In this document: positions 26,418 through 33,322 of the stretch, piece after piece
Layout of the letters: the number at the start of each line of letters is the position of its first letter
Numbering within the stretch: the stretch's first letter is position 1
Assembly (NCBI GenBank): GCA_964515755.1
Contig: CAZEVK010000015.1
Span: forward strand, 1-33,322
Direction: 5' to 3'
Origin: JAGVLN01 sp964515755
GTDB lineage: Bacteria; Pseudomonadota; Alphaproteobacteria; Rickettsiales; JABSSG01
Length of the DNA stretch: 33,322 nucleotides
Translations under genes and position numbers: made by a program
The notes under the pieces: generated by a model
Databases searched by the model: none
Told to the model about the DNA's origin: nothing
What the model saw: the letters and a program-made list of their open reading frames with translations, nothing else

Positions 26418-27152
26418 TTGTTGATGAAATTTGATCATGATAAGATATTTGCAGGCCCTAGACAGTCTATATATGAGCGTCAACAGGAACATGAATATGG
26501 GATCAGACAATATATATTATCTGTTTACCTATATATGGCATTAGCTCTAGTCATTACGGCAATAACCTCAGCCTTATTCATATCTTCTACTACATTTACA
26601 AATTTAATTCTTAATTCGCCACTTAAATGGATATTAGCAATAGTACCGGTTGTGATGGTGCTTTGTATTGGTAAAATTACTGAGATGTCTAAGCCTTCAG
26701 CATTAATCTCACTTAGTATTTTTGCTGTCCTGATCGGACTGTCTCTTTCGAGCATTTTCCTTATCCTGACTAACGAAAACATCGTTAGCACTTTCTTTAC
26801 TATTGCAGCAACATTTACTGTAATCAGTATCTACGGTTATATTACTAAAAAAGATCTTGGGAGTGTTGGTTCTTTTTTACTCATGAGTATAATTGGCATA
26901 ACCATTGCTAATGTAATTAACCTCTTCTTTGAAGCTTCAGAGCTGCAATTTATTATGTCAGTCATTGGTGTAATTATATTTACTCTATTTACTGCTTATG
27001 ACACCCAAAGAATAAGAAATATTTATTATAAAACAAGAGGTAATGAAATACTAGCTGATAAATTAGCCATCTACGGTGCTTTGTTGCTTTATACGGATTT
27101 TATTAATTTATTCGTACGTCGTTTACAGTTAATAGGTGAGCGTCGCAATTAA
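26418..27152 (+). CDS. BAX-inhibitor-1/YccA-family membrane protein
   Basis: A 244-residue inner-membrane protein with seven hydrophobic helices and the family's C-terminal marks: FTAYDTQRIRNIY and LAIYGALLLYTDFINLFVRR, where the two aspartates form the pH/calcium sensor pair known from bacterial BI-1 structures. Two starts are possible: TTG at 26418, 7 bases after GGAGGA, or ATG at 26424, 13 bases after it; spacing favours the TTG. Relatives are common in Rickettsiales and are linked to calcium leak and stress. No partner gene is evident. Confidence 0.92.
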   Translation: MLMKFDHDKIFAGPRQSIYERQQEHEYGIRQYILSVYLYMALALVITAITSALFISSTTFTNLILNSPLKWILAIVPVVMVLCIGKITEMSKPSALISLSIFAVLIGLSLSSIFLILTNENIVSTFFTIAATFTVISIYGYITKKDLGSVGSFLLMSIIGITIANVINLFFEASELQFIMSVIGVIIFTLFTAYDTQRIRNIYYKTRGNEILADKLAIYGALLLYTDFINLFVRRLQLIGERRN

Positions 27153-27167
27153 TCTTTACAAAAATAG

Positions 27168-27183
27168 CCAAATAATTATTTGG
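27168..27183. repeat. 16-bp perfect palindrome after the BI-1 gene
   Basis: CCAAATAATTATTTGG begins 15 bases after the stop. Folded with a small loop it could serve as a weak terminator. Confidence 0.4.
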
Positions 27184-27794
27184 TAATAAGAAAAAAAGGT
27201 AATAATTACGGTAATAGCACCCAACATGCAAATAATGGAGTCAATATCACGAATCATGGTTCTAAAGACTTAGATATAATGGAGAAATTACAACGTGATG
27301 ATCCATCTTTTAAACAACCCTCCTCTAGTATATCACTAATTGATCCACTAGCAGAAATTATTTTTCTATCTAGTAAGGTCAATTGTGATATCATCTTAAA
27401 GAGCTATCTCTTGCCTTACGTAATTGTAAGTTATGTTCTAGCAATATTAACAGCAAATTTATTCTATTAGCTTGGTCATAGGAATATTTATGTTTCAATC
27501 TTTGCACTCTTGGCACATATTCGTAGATTTGTTATGGTCAATGAACAAAAGGCTCAGTTTTATAATATATTAAACGTGAATAACTAAAAAATATAAAAAT
27601 TTGTAGGAATAGCTCTGCGATTACTCAAATAACAAATAAATATTTATTAATTTATGTTGCATGTATTAAAGAAAATGATATAAATAGGCCGTGTCTAGCT
27701 GTTTTAATTGATACTTTTGAAATAGCTATTTATTAGATAATGAATTAAATATAAAGAATTTGATTAAACATTTTTATAATTAAGGAAACGAATT
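27184..27794. other. 611-base stretch without a convincing gene
   Basis: A 96-codon frame (27180-27470) is open from a TTG lying inside the palindrome, and encodes a hydrophilic N-terminal half and a hydrophobic end (YLLPYVIVSYVLAILTANLF). It has no ribosome site and no family I recognise, so I treat it as a possible remnant. The rest is very AT-rich with no repeats or RNA gene that I can see, apart from a promoter candidate near its end. Confidence 0.4.
27708..27736 (+). promoter_or_regulatory. Candidate promoter for the three-gene run
   Basis: TTGATA, 17 bases, TATTAG. It lies about 60 bases upstream of the ATG at 27795, which has an AAGGAAA ribosome site. Confidence 0.3.
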
Positions 27795-29042
27795 ATGACA
27801 GAGCCAAAAAACGATTATTTCGCAAAAGTACAAAAGATTAAATCAGCAGTGACTTCTCTTCGCTCTAAGTCAGAAGCAATTCTTAGTACAAAACCTGAGT
27901 TGTTTCAAACTATCATCATTGAACCAGAACATGTGTTATCAAAAGATCAATTAAAACACATCGAAACACAATCTAGTTTTCTCTGCTCAAACGAGCAATT
28001 ACAATTAAAAATAAAAGAATGTAGCGAAAGTAAACCAGAGGAAAATGCAGCATTTTTAGAGGCAGCAATCAATCAAATAAAACGTGGAGTATATGATCAC
28101 TCCGAGATCAAAGGAAAGGTTGGGAAAACAGACTCCCAATTACAAAAAGAGTTGATAAAAGAATTTTCTGCTAAGCTTGAAGCAGTAAAATATGGTGAAA
28201 AATATCCAGAAATTAATGCCTTGAACAAAAAAGTACTAGATTTCAGATCTGCTGGTCTAAGTCTTTATGAAGAATTTGCTGAACAACAAGCTGAATATGA
28301 GAAGACTTTAAAAGAAAAGGCTTTAAAAAATGAAGAAACTCCAATAAAGAAAGCTATATACGAAGAATTTAAGGATATCGGAAGTGCTAAATGGAATACT
28401 AAAGCATCAACAGCTACATCAGAAAATGCCGTGGCAGTTAGACAGATACCAAAATATGAGTATAGTGAAGCTTTAGTAATAGAACCTAAATTATCCACAA
28501 CTTCAACGCATAAGGACTCAATAGAGACTATGCAAAATTTAATGATAAAAAGTTATTACTTCGTAGACGGTCAAATGGGTGCAATGCAAGTAGCTTATGT
28601 TAAAGATCATTTATTACCTGCAGCTATTAATGCAATGTGCACCGTTAGAAAAGTTTCTAGTACTATAAGTGATAAACTGGAAGATTTAGTTGACCTATCA
28701 AATTCTTTTGAAAAATTTGAATTTGTAGCAACTAACTTTAAGACAATTTTTAAAGGATTTGATACTGATTATTATGAAAAAATAATAGTTGCTGCAGACA
28801 ACATTGCAGATATACGTATTAACCATAATACTGGAGCTACAGATCTAACCTACTATACTCAAGGTATTCACAAAATCATCGAAATGACACGCCACGTAGA
28901 ACTTCAACATGGATTACCTCAAAGTAAAGTTATAAACGATCTGGTGGCAGAATGTCCAGACTATGCACATGAGTTTTTGGGAGATAGCCAAAAACCTTTA
29001 ATGTTAGCTGGTTCTGACAGTGCAGTACACACTGAATTATAA
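27795..29042 (+). CDS. Uncharacterised 415-residue protein, possibly secreted effector
   Basis: No domain is recognised. The protein is soluble, charged and mostly helical. It has a lysine/glutamate-rich stretch predicted to coil around 150-190 (EEFAEQQAEYEKTLKEKALK) and a more ordered C-terminal half (~245-390). There is no signal peptide or membrane helix. The first ~20 residues are polar and the end (GSDSAVHTEL) is loose, so a type IV secretion substrate is possible but unsupported. It is the first gene of a run with a beta-barrel and a coiled-coil protein and is 20 bases from the barrel gene. It may be restricted to this lineage. Confidence 0.8.
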   Translation: MTEPKNDYFAKVQKIKSAVTSLRSKSEAILSTKPELFQTIIIEPEHVLSKDQLKHIETQSSFLCSNEQLQLKIKECSESKPEENAAFLEAAINQIKRGVYDHSEIKGKVGKTDSQLQKELIKEFSAKLEAVKYGEKYPEINALNKKVLDFRSAGLSLYEEFAEQQAEYEKTLKEKALKNEETPIKKAIYEEFKDIGSAKWNTKASTATSENAVAVRQIPKYEYSEALVIEPKLSTTSTHKDSIETMQNLMIKSYYFVDGQMGAMQVAYVKDHLLPAAINAMCTVRKVSSTISDKLEDLVDLSNSFEKFEFVATNFKTIFKGFDTDYYEKIIVAADNIADIRINHNTGATDLTYYTQGIHKIIEMTRHVELQHGLPQSKVINDLVAECPDYAHEFLGDSQKPLMLAGSDSAVHTEL

Positions 29043-29062
29043 GCTATTGAAGGATTTTTTAG

Positions 29063-29734
29063 ATGTGGCCTTTCTTTATTATCGTAATTTTATTAACTTT
29101 CAATGCGTCAGCTAATAATAAAGAAAGTCCACCTATCTATCTTAGGGTAGATATTGGAGCATCTTTTCCATCAGGTTCTTTTTATAAAAACGATAAAAAT
29201 TATTATTATAAGGGTAGCACTATAGATAGAACTTGGTTTGGCGGCGTTGGAATAGGTTATATTTTTAATAATAATATCAGAACTGATCTAGTTTTAACCA
29301 ATAGAAATCTCTATACATTTAGTAAAAGCGAACATCAAGATACTGATTTAGTATCTACTAAACAGAACTTTAGCAATACTTCACTTATAACAAATTTATA
29401 TTACGATTTTACCAATACTACTATTATAATTCCATATATTAATTTTGGGGTTGGTGTTTCTCGCAATCGTAATGGAAGTTATAACAAGTATTATAATGAT
29501 GAAAAATTAATTACTGCCACATCTGGAATAAAGTATGATTTTGCCTGGAATGCTGGCATAGGATTACAAGCAAAATTGACACAAAATTTTTATGCTGATC
29601 TCTTTTTTAAATATGTTGATTTAGGCAAATTCAAAAATAATAGTTATGCCTTAGTAACTGAAATAAACGAGATCTCAAACCCTGGGCTTATAGAGAATAA
29701 AGAGGTTGGTCTAAGTTTAATTTATAAATTTTAG
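29063..29734 (+). CDS. Outer-membrane beta-barrel protein
   Basis: A 223-residue protein with a signal peptide (MWPFFIIVILLTFNASA, likely cut after the ASA). The mature part alternates polar and hydrophobic residues, with strands such as YLRVDIGASF, WFGGVGIGYIF, YINFGVGVSRN and WNAGIGLQAKL, and ends in LSLIYKF. The C-terminal Phe is the usual outer-membrane sorting signal. It fits the small 8-stranded surface-antigen class of intracellular alphaproteobacteria. Ligand or role (adhesion, porin) cannot be told. The next gene begins 12 bases downstream. Confidence 0.85.
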   Translation: MWPFFIIVILLTFNASANNKESPPIYLRVDIGASFPSGSFYKNDKNYYYKGSTIDRTWFGGVGIGYIFNNNIRTDLVLTNRNLYTFSKSEHQDTDLVSTKQNFSNTSLITNLYYDFTNTTIIIPYINFGVGVSRNRNGSYNKYYNDEKLITATSGIKYDFAWNAGIGLQAKLTQNFYADLFFKYVDLGKFKNNSYALVTEINEISNPGLIENKEVGLSLIYKF

Positions 29735-29746
29735 GAGCTATAACAA

Positions 29747-30589
29747 TTGAGTGAAATTGATGAAGCTAGAAAAATGTTGGCTGTTGCTAAACAAAAAAAA
29801 CAAGCTGCAATAGCGAACACAGCAAATAATAATGGACAAAACGTCAAAATTACATCCACTCCGCCAGTATTACCAATACCTATAACAGATAATTTACAAC
29901 CTATATCTACTAAAATAGACGAGATATTAAAAAAACTCGATCCAGCGCCTAACACTACTCAATCTACTACAGAACAAAAAATAGATGATATATTAAAAAA
30001 ACTTGATTCAACACCTATCAATACTCAAAGCGTTATTTGTCCTGCGATACAATCTAATTCTAATGTTGATATTCAAAAGATAATTGATACGATCAAAAGT
30101 ATTAGCTTGAATTCAGGATCTAGCACCACTAAAAATACTGCATGTACTGTAGATAGAGTTAATGAGTTAGAACAAAAATTCCACCCTTACAACAATATAA
30201 AAGAAACATATACTCGCCTTAAAGCTGCTTATAATTTACACACTGCTCCTAATAATGCTAAAGCTTTACTTACTGAAGATAAAACAAAGTTTGAGTCAAT
30301 ACCAACTCAAGGAATGAAAAGCACCTTACAAAAAGAATTGAGAGATAAGATTGGTGAAATTGATGAATTACTAGATAGGATAGAGCAAGATCCAAACAAA
30401 GGTTTCTATTCACGTTTTTATTCTACTAAAAGATCAGAGATGCTTAAAAACTTAAGGAATCAAAAAAATTTTACTAACAATGATGAAATAAAAAAGATTT
30501 GTGAAGATCACGAATGTTTTCAGTCTAGTAAGACAGTTGAAATTACATGCGCTGCATTACATTATGCTATTACAGATGAAATAACCTGA
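29747..30589 (+). CDS. Uncharacterised coiled-coil protein with internal repeat
   Basis: A 280-residue protein starting at TTG (29747); AGGAG overlapping the stop of the barrel gene supports this start. It has an alanine/lysine-rich helical start (ARKMLAVAKQKKQAAIANTA). Two copies of a 22-residue unit follow (KIDEILKKLDPAPNTTQS and KIDDILKKLDSTPINTQS), then helical segments. Two Cys-containing stretches are near the end (KKICEDHECF, ITCAALHY). No signal peptide, no known domain. Its 3' end overlaps the decayed rarA on the other strand. Confidence 0.75.
   Translation: MSEIDEARKMLAVAKQKKQAAIANTANNNGQNVKITSTPPVLPIPITDNLQPISTKIDEILKKLDPAPNTTQSTTEQKIDDILKKLDSTPINTQSVICPAIQSNSNVDIQKIIDTIKSISLNSGSSTTKNTACTVDRVNELEQKFHPYNNIKETYTRLKAAYNLHTAPNNAKALLTEDKTKFESIPTQGMKSTLQKELRDKIGEIDELLDRIEQDPNKGFYSRFYSTKRSEMLKNLRNQKNFTNNDEIKKICEDHECFQSSKTVEITCAALHYAITDEIT
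29912..30030 (+). repeat. Two 53-bp direct repeats, 66-bp period
   Basis: 29912-29964 and 29978-30030 are alike (AAAATAGA-GA-ATATTAAAAAAACT core). They encode the KID(E/D)ILKKLD repeat in the coiled-coil protein. Confidence 0.65.
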
Positions 30590-31347
30590 TGTGAACTTGG
30601 ACATTTTATTATTGATTTAAATAGGGCACTTTTCATATTATAGTGCATATCTTGGGATTTATCGTGAATAGGAGGGCATTTTTGTAAATATGTGGCAAGA
30701 TCTTGTGCTGATAAATTATTATTTTCTAAGATGCTAAAAGCAAATAACTCTTCACACATATTTAATAAATATCTACCATCTCCGTCTGCTAGTTGATATA
30801 GATATTGATAAGCATCATCAGTAATAGGAAGTTTTTTACCTTTTTATTTTTCAGTTCTCTTAACTATAGAGTCCATAGCTTCATTATTAAGTCTGTTTAA
30901 TATCAATACTTTGCACCTAGAAAGTAGTGCATCGTTTAAAGCAAAAGATGGATTCTCAGTGGTAGCACCAATTAAGATTTCTAAATAAGGTAGAAATACA
31001 TCTTGTTGAGATCTATTAAAGCGATGTATTTCATCAACAAGTATTACTGTACTTACACCAGACTGCGCTCTTTGCTCAGCTTGTTCGAATATTTTTTTTA
31101 GATCGGCTACCCCATTAATTACAGCTGACATCGATTCAAAATAATGATCACAGGACTTAGCAAGTATTCTTGCAATTGTTGTTTTGCCGCAACCTGGTGG
31201 TCCCCATAGAATAATACTTACTAATTGTTTTTTCCCTAGAATTCTTGATAACGGAGAGTTATTACCAAAGAGGTGTTCTTGTCCATATACTTCATCTAGT
31301 AATTCATCTGCCAGAGGTTTCTTTTGGGTTTTTTGAAAAAGAGACAA
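30562..31347 (-). pseudogene. rarA: Truncated rarA (replication-associated AAA+ ATPase)
   Basis: The start encodes the RarA/MgsA ATPase: LWGPPGCGKTTIARILA (Walker A), VILVDEIHRFNRSQQDVFLP (Walker B), GATTENPSFALNDALLSRCK (sensor 1). Five or so residues normally between FLPYLE and LIGATTEN are missing. TAA at 30842-30844 interrupts the frame after VKRTEK. The same frame then continues with family sequence: LPITDDAYQYL, GDGRYLLNMCEEL, PIHDKSQDMHYNMKSALFKS. Homology ends there, about 170 residues short of normal RarA. RarA acts at stalled replication forks; this copy is probably inactive, though the 167-residue ATPase piece could be made. Confidence 0.88.
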
Positions 31348-31685
31348 AGTTATGTTACAAGGCTATCTTCTAAGTTACTTGTTTCATAATGCATAGAATA
31401 ATCTACCGTGTAATTATTTACAACACGTATGGTTTGCATGAAAGTATAACAGTTTGATATTGCAGTGCTTTTCATTATTTGATGAATTTTGTACGAAGTC
31501 AATAGCAAGTAGCTTTCTTTGCAAATTTTAGTTCTTAATTTAATTTTACTTGCTTTTTGTTATAAAAGTTATTATTTATTAACTTATCTCAATTAATGAA
31601 TAGATCATAGTAAATAGAGAGCTTGACTCCCTATTTACTATGATGTTATACTAAGATCACTTCTTAGAAACATAATTGGATTACT
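31348..31685. other. Divergent intergenic region between rarA remnant and DUF4143 ATPase
   Basis: 338 AT-rich bases with no gene that I can support. The one clear structure is the hairpin at 31604-31644. Promoters for both flanking genes would be expected here but none is convincing. Confidence 0.5.
31604..31644. repeat. Long perfect inverted repeat (14-bp stem)
   Basis: ATCATAGTAAATAG and CTATTTACTATGAT pair perfectly around a 13-nt loop, inside which GAG/CTC can extend the stem after one mismatch. No T-run follows. It ends 41 bases before the ATPase start, so it could be an operator, a leader structure or a decayed mobile palindrome. Confidence 0.6.
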
Positions 31686-32833
31686 ATGCCTTATATAGCT
31701 CGAGATTCATATATAAACTTGATAGAAGATGCCTTTAGTATAAATCCAATTTGTGCTTTACTAGGACCACGTCAGTGCGGTAAAACAACTATCGCTAGGC
31801 AATATAAAAAGTCAAAACCTTCTTCATATATGTTTGATTTAGAAGATCCAGATGATTTACAAGCATTCTCTAATCCTAAGCTGCTTTTAGAAACCCTCGA
31901 AGGTTTGGTGATTATTGATGAAGTACAACGTGTTCCTGAGTTATTTCCTTATCTTCGTGCTTTGGTAGATCGTAAACAAATGCTAAAAATATTAATACTA
32001 GGTAGTGCAGCACCACAGATGATAAGACAGTTTTCTGAAACGCTAGCTGGTCGGAAAGCTACATTGAAATGACACCATTTTCTGCCGCAGAAGTTGATAA
32101 TATTGATAGTTTATGGCTGCGAGGTGGCTTTCCTAAATCTTACTTAGCGAACAGTGATTATGATAGTTTTCGTTGGAGACATTCTTTTGTGCGTACTTTT
32201 TTAGAAAAAGATATAGCAGGCTTTGGTTTTAATCTTAACCCACAAAGACTAAGAAGATTTTGGATGATGTTATGTGATTATCACGGCAATATTTTTAATG
32301 CCTCTGAACTAGGTAGATCTCTAGATTTAGATAAAAAAACAGTTAAGCATTACCTTGATATCTTGTCAGGAACTTTTATGATACGTCAATTACAGCCATG
32401 GTTTGTCAATATTAGTAAACGTCAAGTCAAATCATATAAAACTTATTTTCGCGATTCTGGATTGTTCCATAGTCTGACTAATTTAAATTCACACACTAAA
32501 CTTGCAACATCAAGTAAGGTTGGTAATTCTTGGGAAGGATTTGCTTTGGAAGAAATTATACGTTTTCATCATGTGGAACCAGAAGATTGTTTTTTTTGGG
32601 CAACGCAATCAGGTGCTGAACTTGATTTACTTATTGCTCAATCTGATGGTAATATTGCCTTTGAGTTCAAATATACAAATAAACCTACAATTACTAAATC
32701 TATGTTATCGGCAATAGAGAGTTTAGCTCTTGATAAACTAACTGTTATTGTTCCAGGAAACGTTGAGTATTATTTATCTGAATCTATTATAGTCTGTGGC
32801 TTGCAGCGCTATCTAGATACCAAAAGACTTTGA
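31686..32833 (+). pseudogene. DUF4143-type AAA ATPase split by a frameshift
   Basis: Two pieces form one ~382-residue protein. The first (31686-32072) holds Walker A GPRQCGKTT (27-35), Walker B LVIIDEVQR and the sensor LILGSAAPQM. The second (32069-32833) holds TPFSAAEVDN, LWLRGGFPKSYL, the winged-helix region, and the DUF4143 nuclease-like end (GAELDLLI, FEFKYT). One base lost near 32053-32056 explains the shift: adding a G to CGGAA restores GRESYIEMTPF. The pieces overlap as ATGA, so the second could in principle be translated by re-initiation. Family members are common accessory ATPases of unknown role. It is far more complete than the remnant at 5228-5670. Confidence 0.85.
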
Positions 32834-33322
32834 TGCTTTCTTAAAAGACAACAAAAAAGACAGAAAGAGTTGAAAATAATCGCTTAAATAAAAATCCTTA
32901 TTAAGGATGGGAGAAAAAATCTGTGTATAGATTATATACTAGCAATATATTCTCTTCTAAGGAAGTAATACGAGCTTGTATTGCATCCCAATGGACTAAA
33001 ATAGTTGTATTTAGATTTTGCACATTATTAAAGATCATTGTAGGCAACGCTGATATTAGTATTAAGTGTATTTAGAGCATATTCTAATATTTCTTCAGAA
33101 TTTTACTCCAAAATTTAAAAGGTTAAAAACCGTCTTACAATTGTTTTTGTAGTGTATATAACAAACAAATCCCCTTCTTCTGCAGAATTAAAACTTGTTT
33201 TTATCGGCAGTTATTGTACGCTTCTACTGGTTCAAATCTTTATTAATATCAGATTATCCTTACCTTTACTGTCCTGCCCCCCTATAATGATGCCAGATTT
33301 AAGTTAGTAGTTTAAAAAAAGA
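32834..33322. other. Terminal stretch without a supported gene
   Basis: 489 AT-rich bases. A short hairpin (ATCCTT-ATT-AAGGAT, 32894-32908) may end the ATPase transcript. On the minus strand a 45-codon frame (33038-32901, starting MIFNNVQNLNTTILVHWDAI) looks helical and could be the tail of a decayed gene, but I recognise no family. Nothing else can be supported up to the window edge. Confidence 0.4.

Noticed and set aside
27180..27470. 96-codon frame as a real gene
   Set aside because: The TTG start lies inside a palindrome, there is no ribosome site, and no family is recognised; kept only as a possible remnant.
1..33322. CRISPR arrays, tRNA or rRNA genes
   Set aside because: Reading through the gaps I saw no regularly spaced repeats, no tRNA cloverleaf with a TTCGA-type arm, and no rRNA sequence. 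A covariance-model scan would settle tRNAs and small RNAs.

Overview
The window is AT-rich and gene-dense between islands of decay. It carries an OTU-type deubiquitinase-like giant protein, a BAX-inhibitor-1 protein, an outer-membrane beta-barrel, an IS3-family relic and many broken accessory genes. This mix fits an obligate intracellular alphaproteobacterium, most likely of the Rickettsiales. That assignment rests on gene content and base composition only, since there is no rRNA or other phylogenetic marker here.

Layout. (1) 1-5182: the 3' part of a very large gene (over 1,720 residues visible). I read it as a PLP-transferase-like region, an unknown middle, an OTU protease domain, a J-like domain and a hydrophobic hairpin; it looks like a host-directed effector. 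(2) 5228-6635: a DUF4143 ATPase remnant abutting a degenerate IS3-family element with recognisable terminal inverted repeats. (3) 6910-17643: an intact eight-gene divergent locus. Leftward: a sugar epimerase/dehydratase, a glycosyltransferase-radical SAM/SPASM fusion, a WG-repeat-methyltransferase fusion and two phytanoyl-CoA-dioxygenase-like Fe(II)/2OG oxygenases. Rightward: an ABC exporter and two threonine-aldolase-like PLP enzymes. It looks like a complete pathway for making and exporting a glycosylated, methylated and hydroxylated small molecule or envelope conjugate. It is the best candidate here for an undescribed system.

(4) 17645-22700: a gene graveyard. Remnants of a UmuC-like polymerase, a DUF1016/YhcG-type nuclease, a SEC-C protein, a SemiSWEET sugar transporter and a WGR protein surround one intact two-gene unit (20787-21935) with a clear promoter. 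Its first product has an NCxxWA...H...H pattern and ends in RDEL. (5) 22740-25833: a sodium:solute symporter, a six-TM histidine kinase and a single-domain response regulator, tightly packed. (6) 25834-27183: a broken HU-like gene among palindromes and hairpins, then an intact BAX-inhibitor-1 protein. (7) 27795-30589: an unrecognised 415-residue protein, an outer-membrane beta-barrel and a coiled-coil/repeat protein in one run. (8) 30562-32833: a truncated rarA with an in-frame stop, a strong 14-bp hairpin, and a DUF4143 ATPase split by a frameshift.

The two large intact blocks (3 and 5) lie between heavily decayed stretches, which suggests they are under selection. The biosynthetic locus is read as one functional unit because its genes abut or overlap and share a 53-bp divergent intergenic region. 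Its product is not determinable from the sequence.
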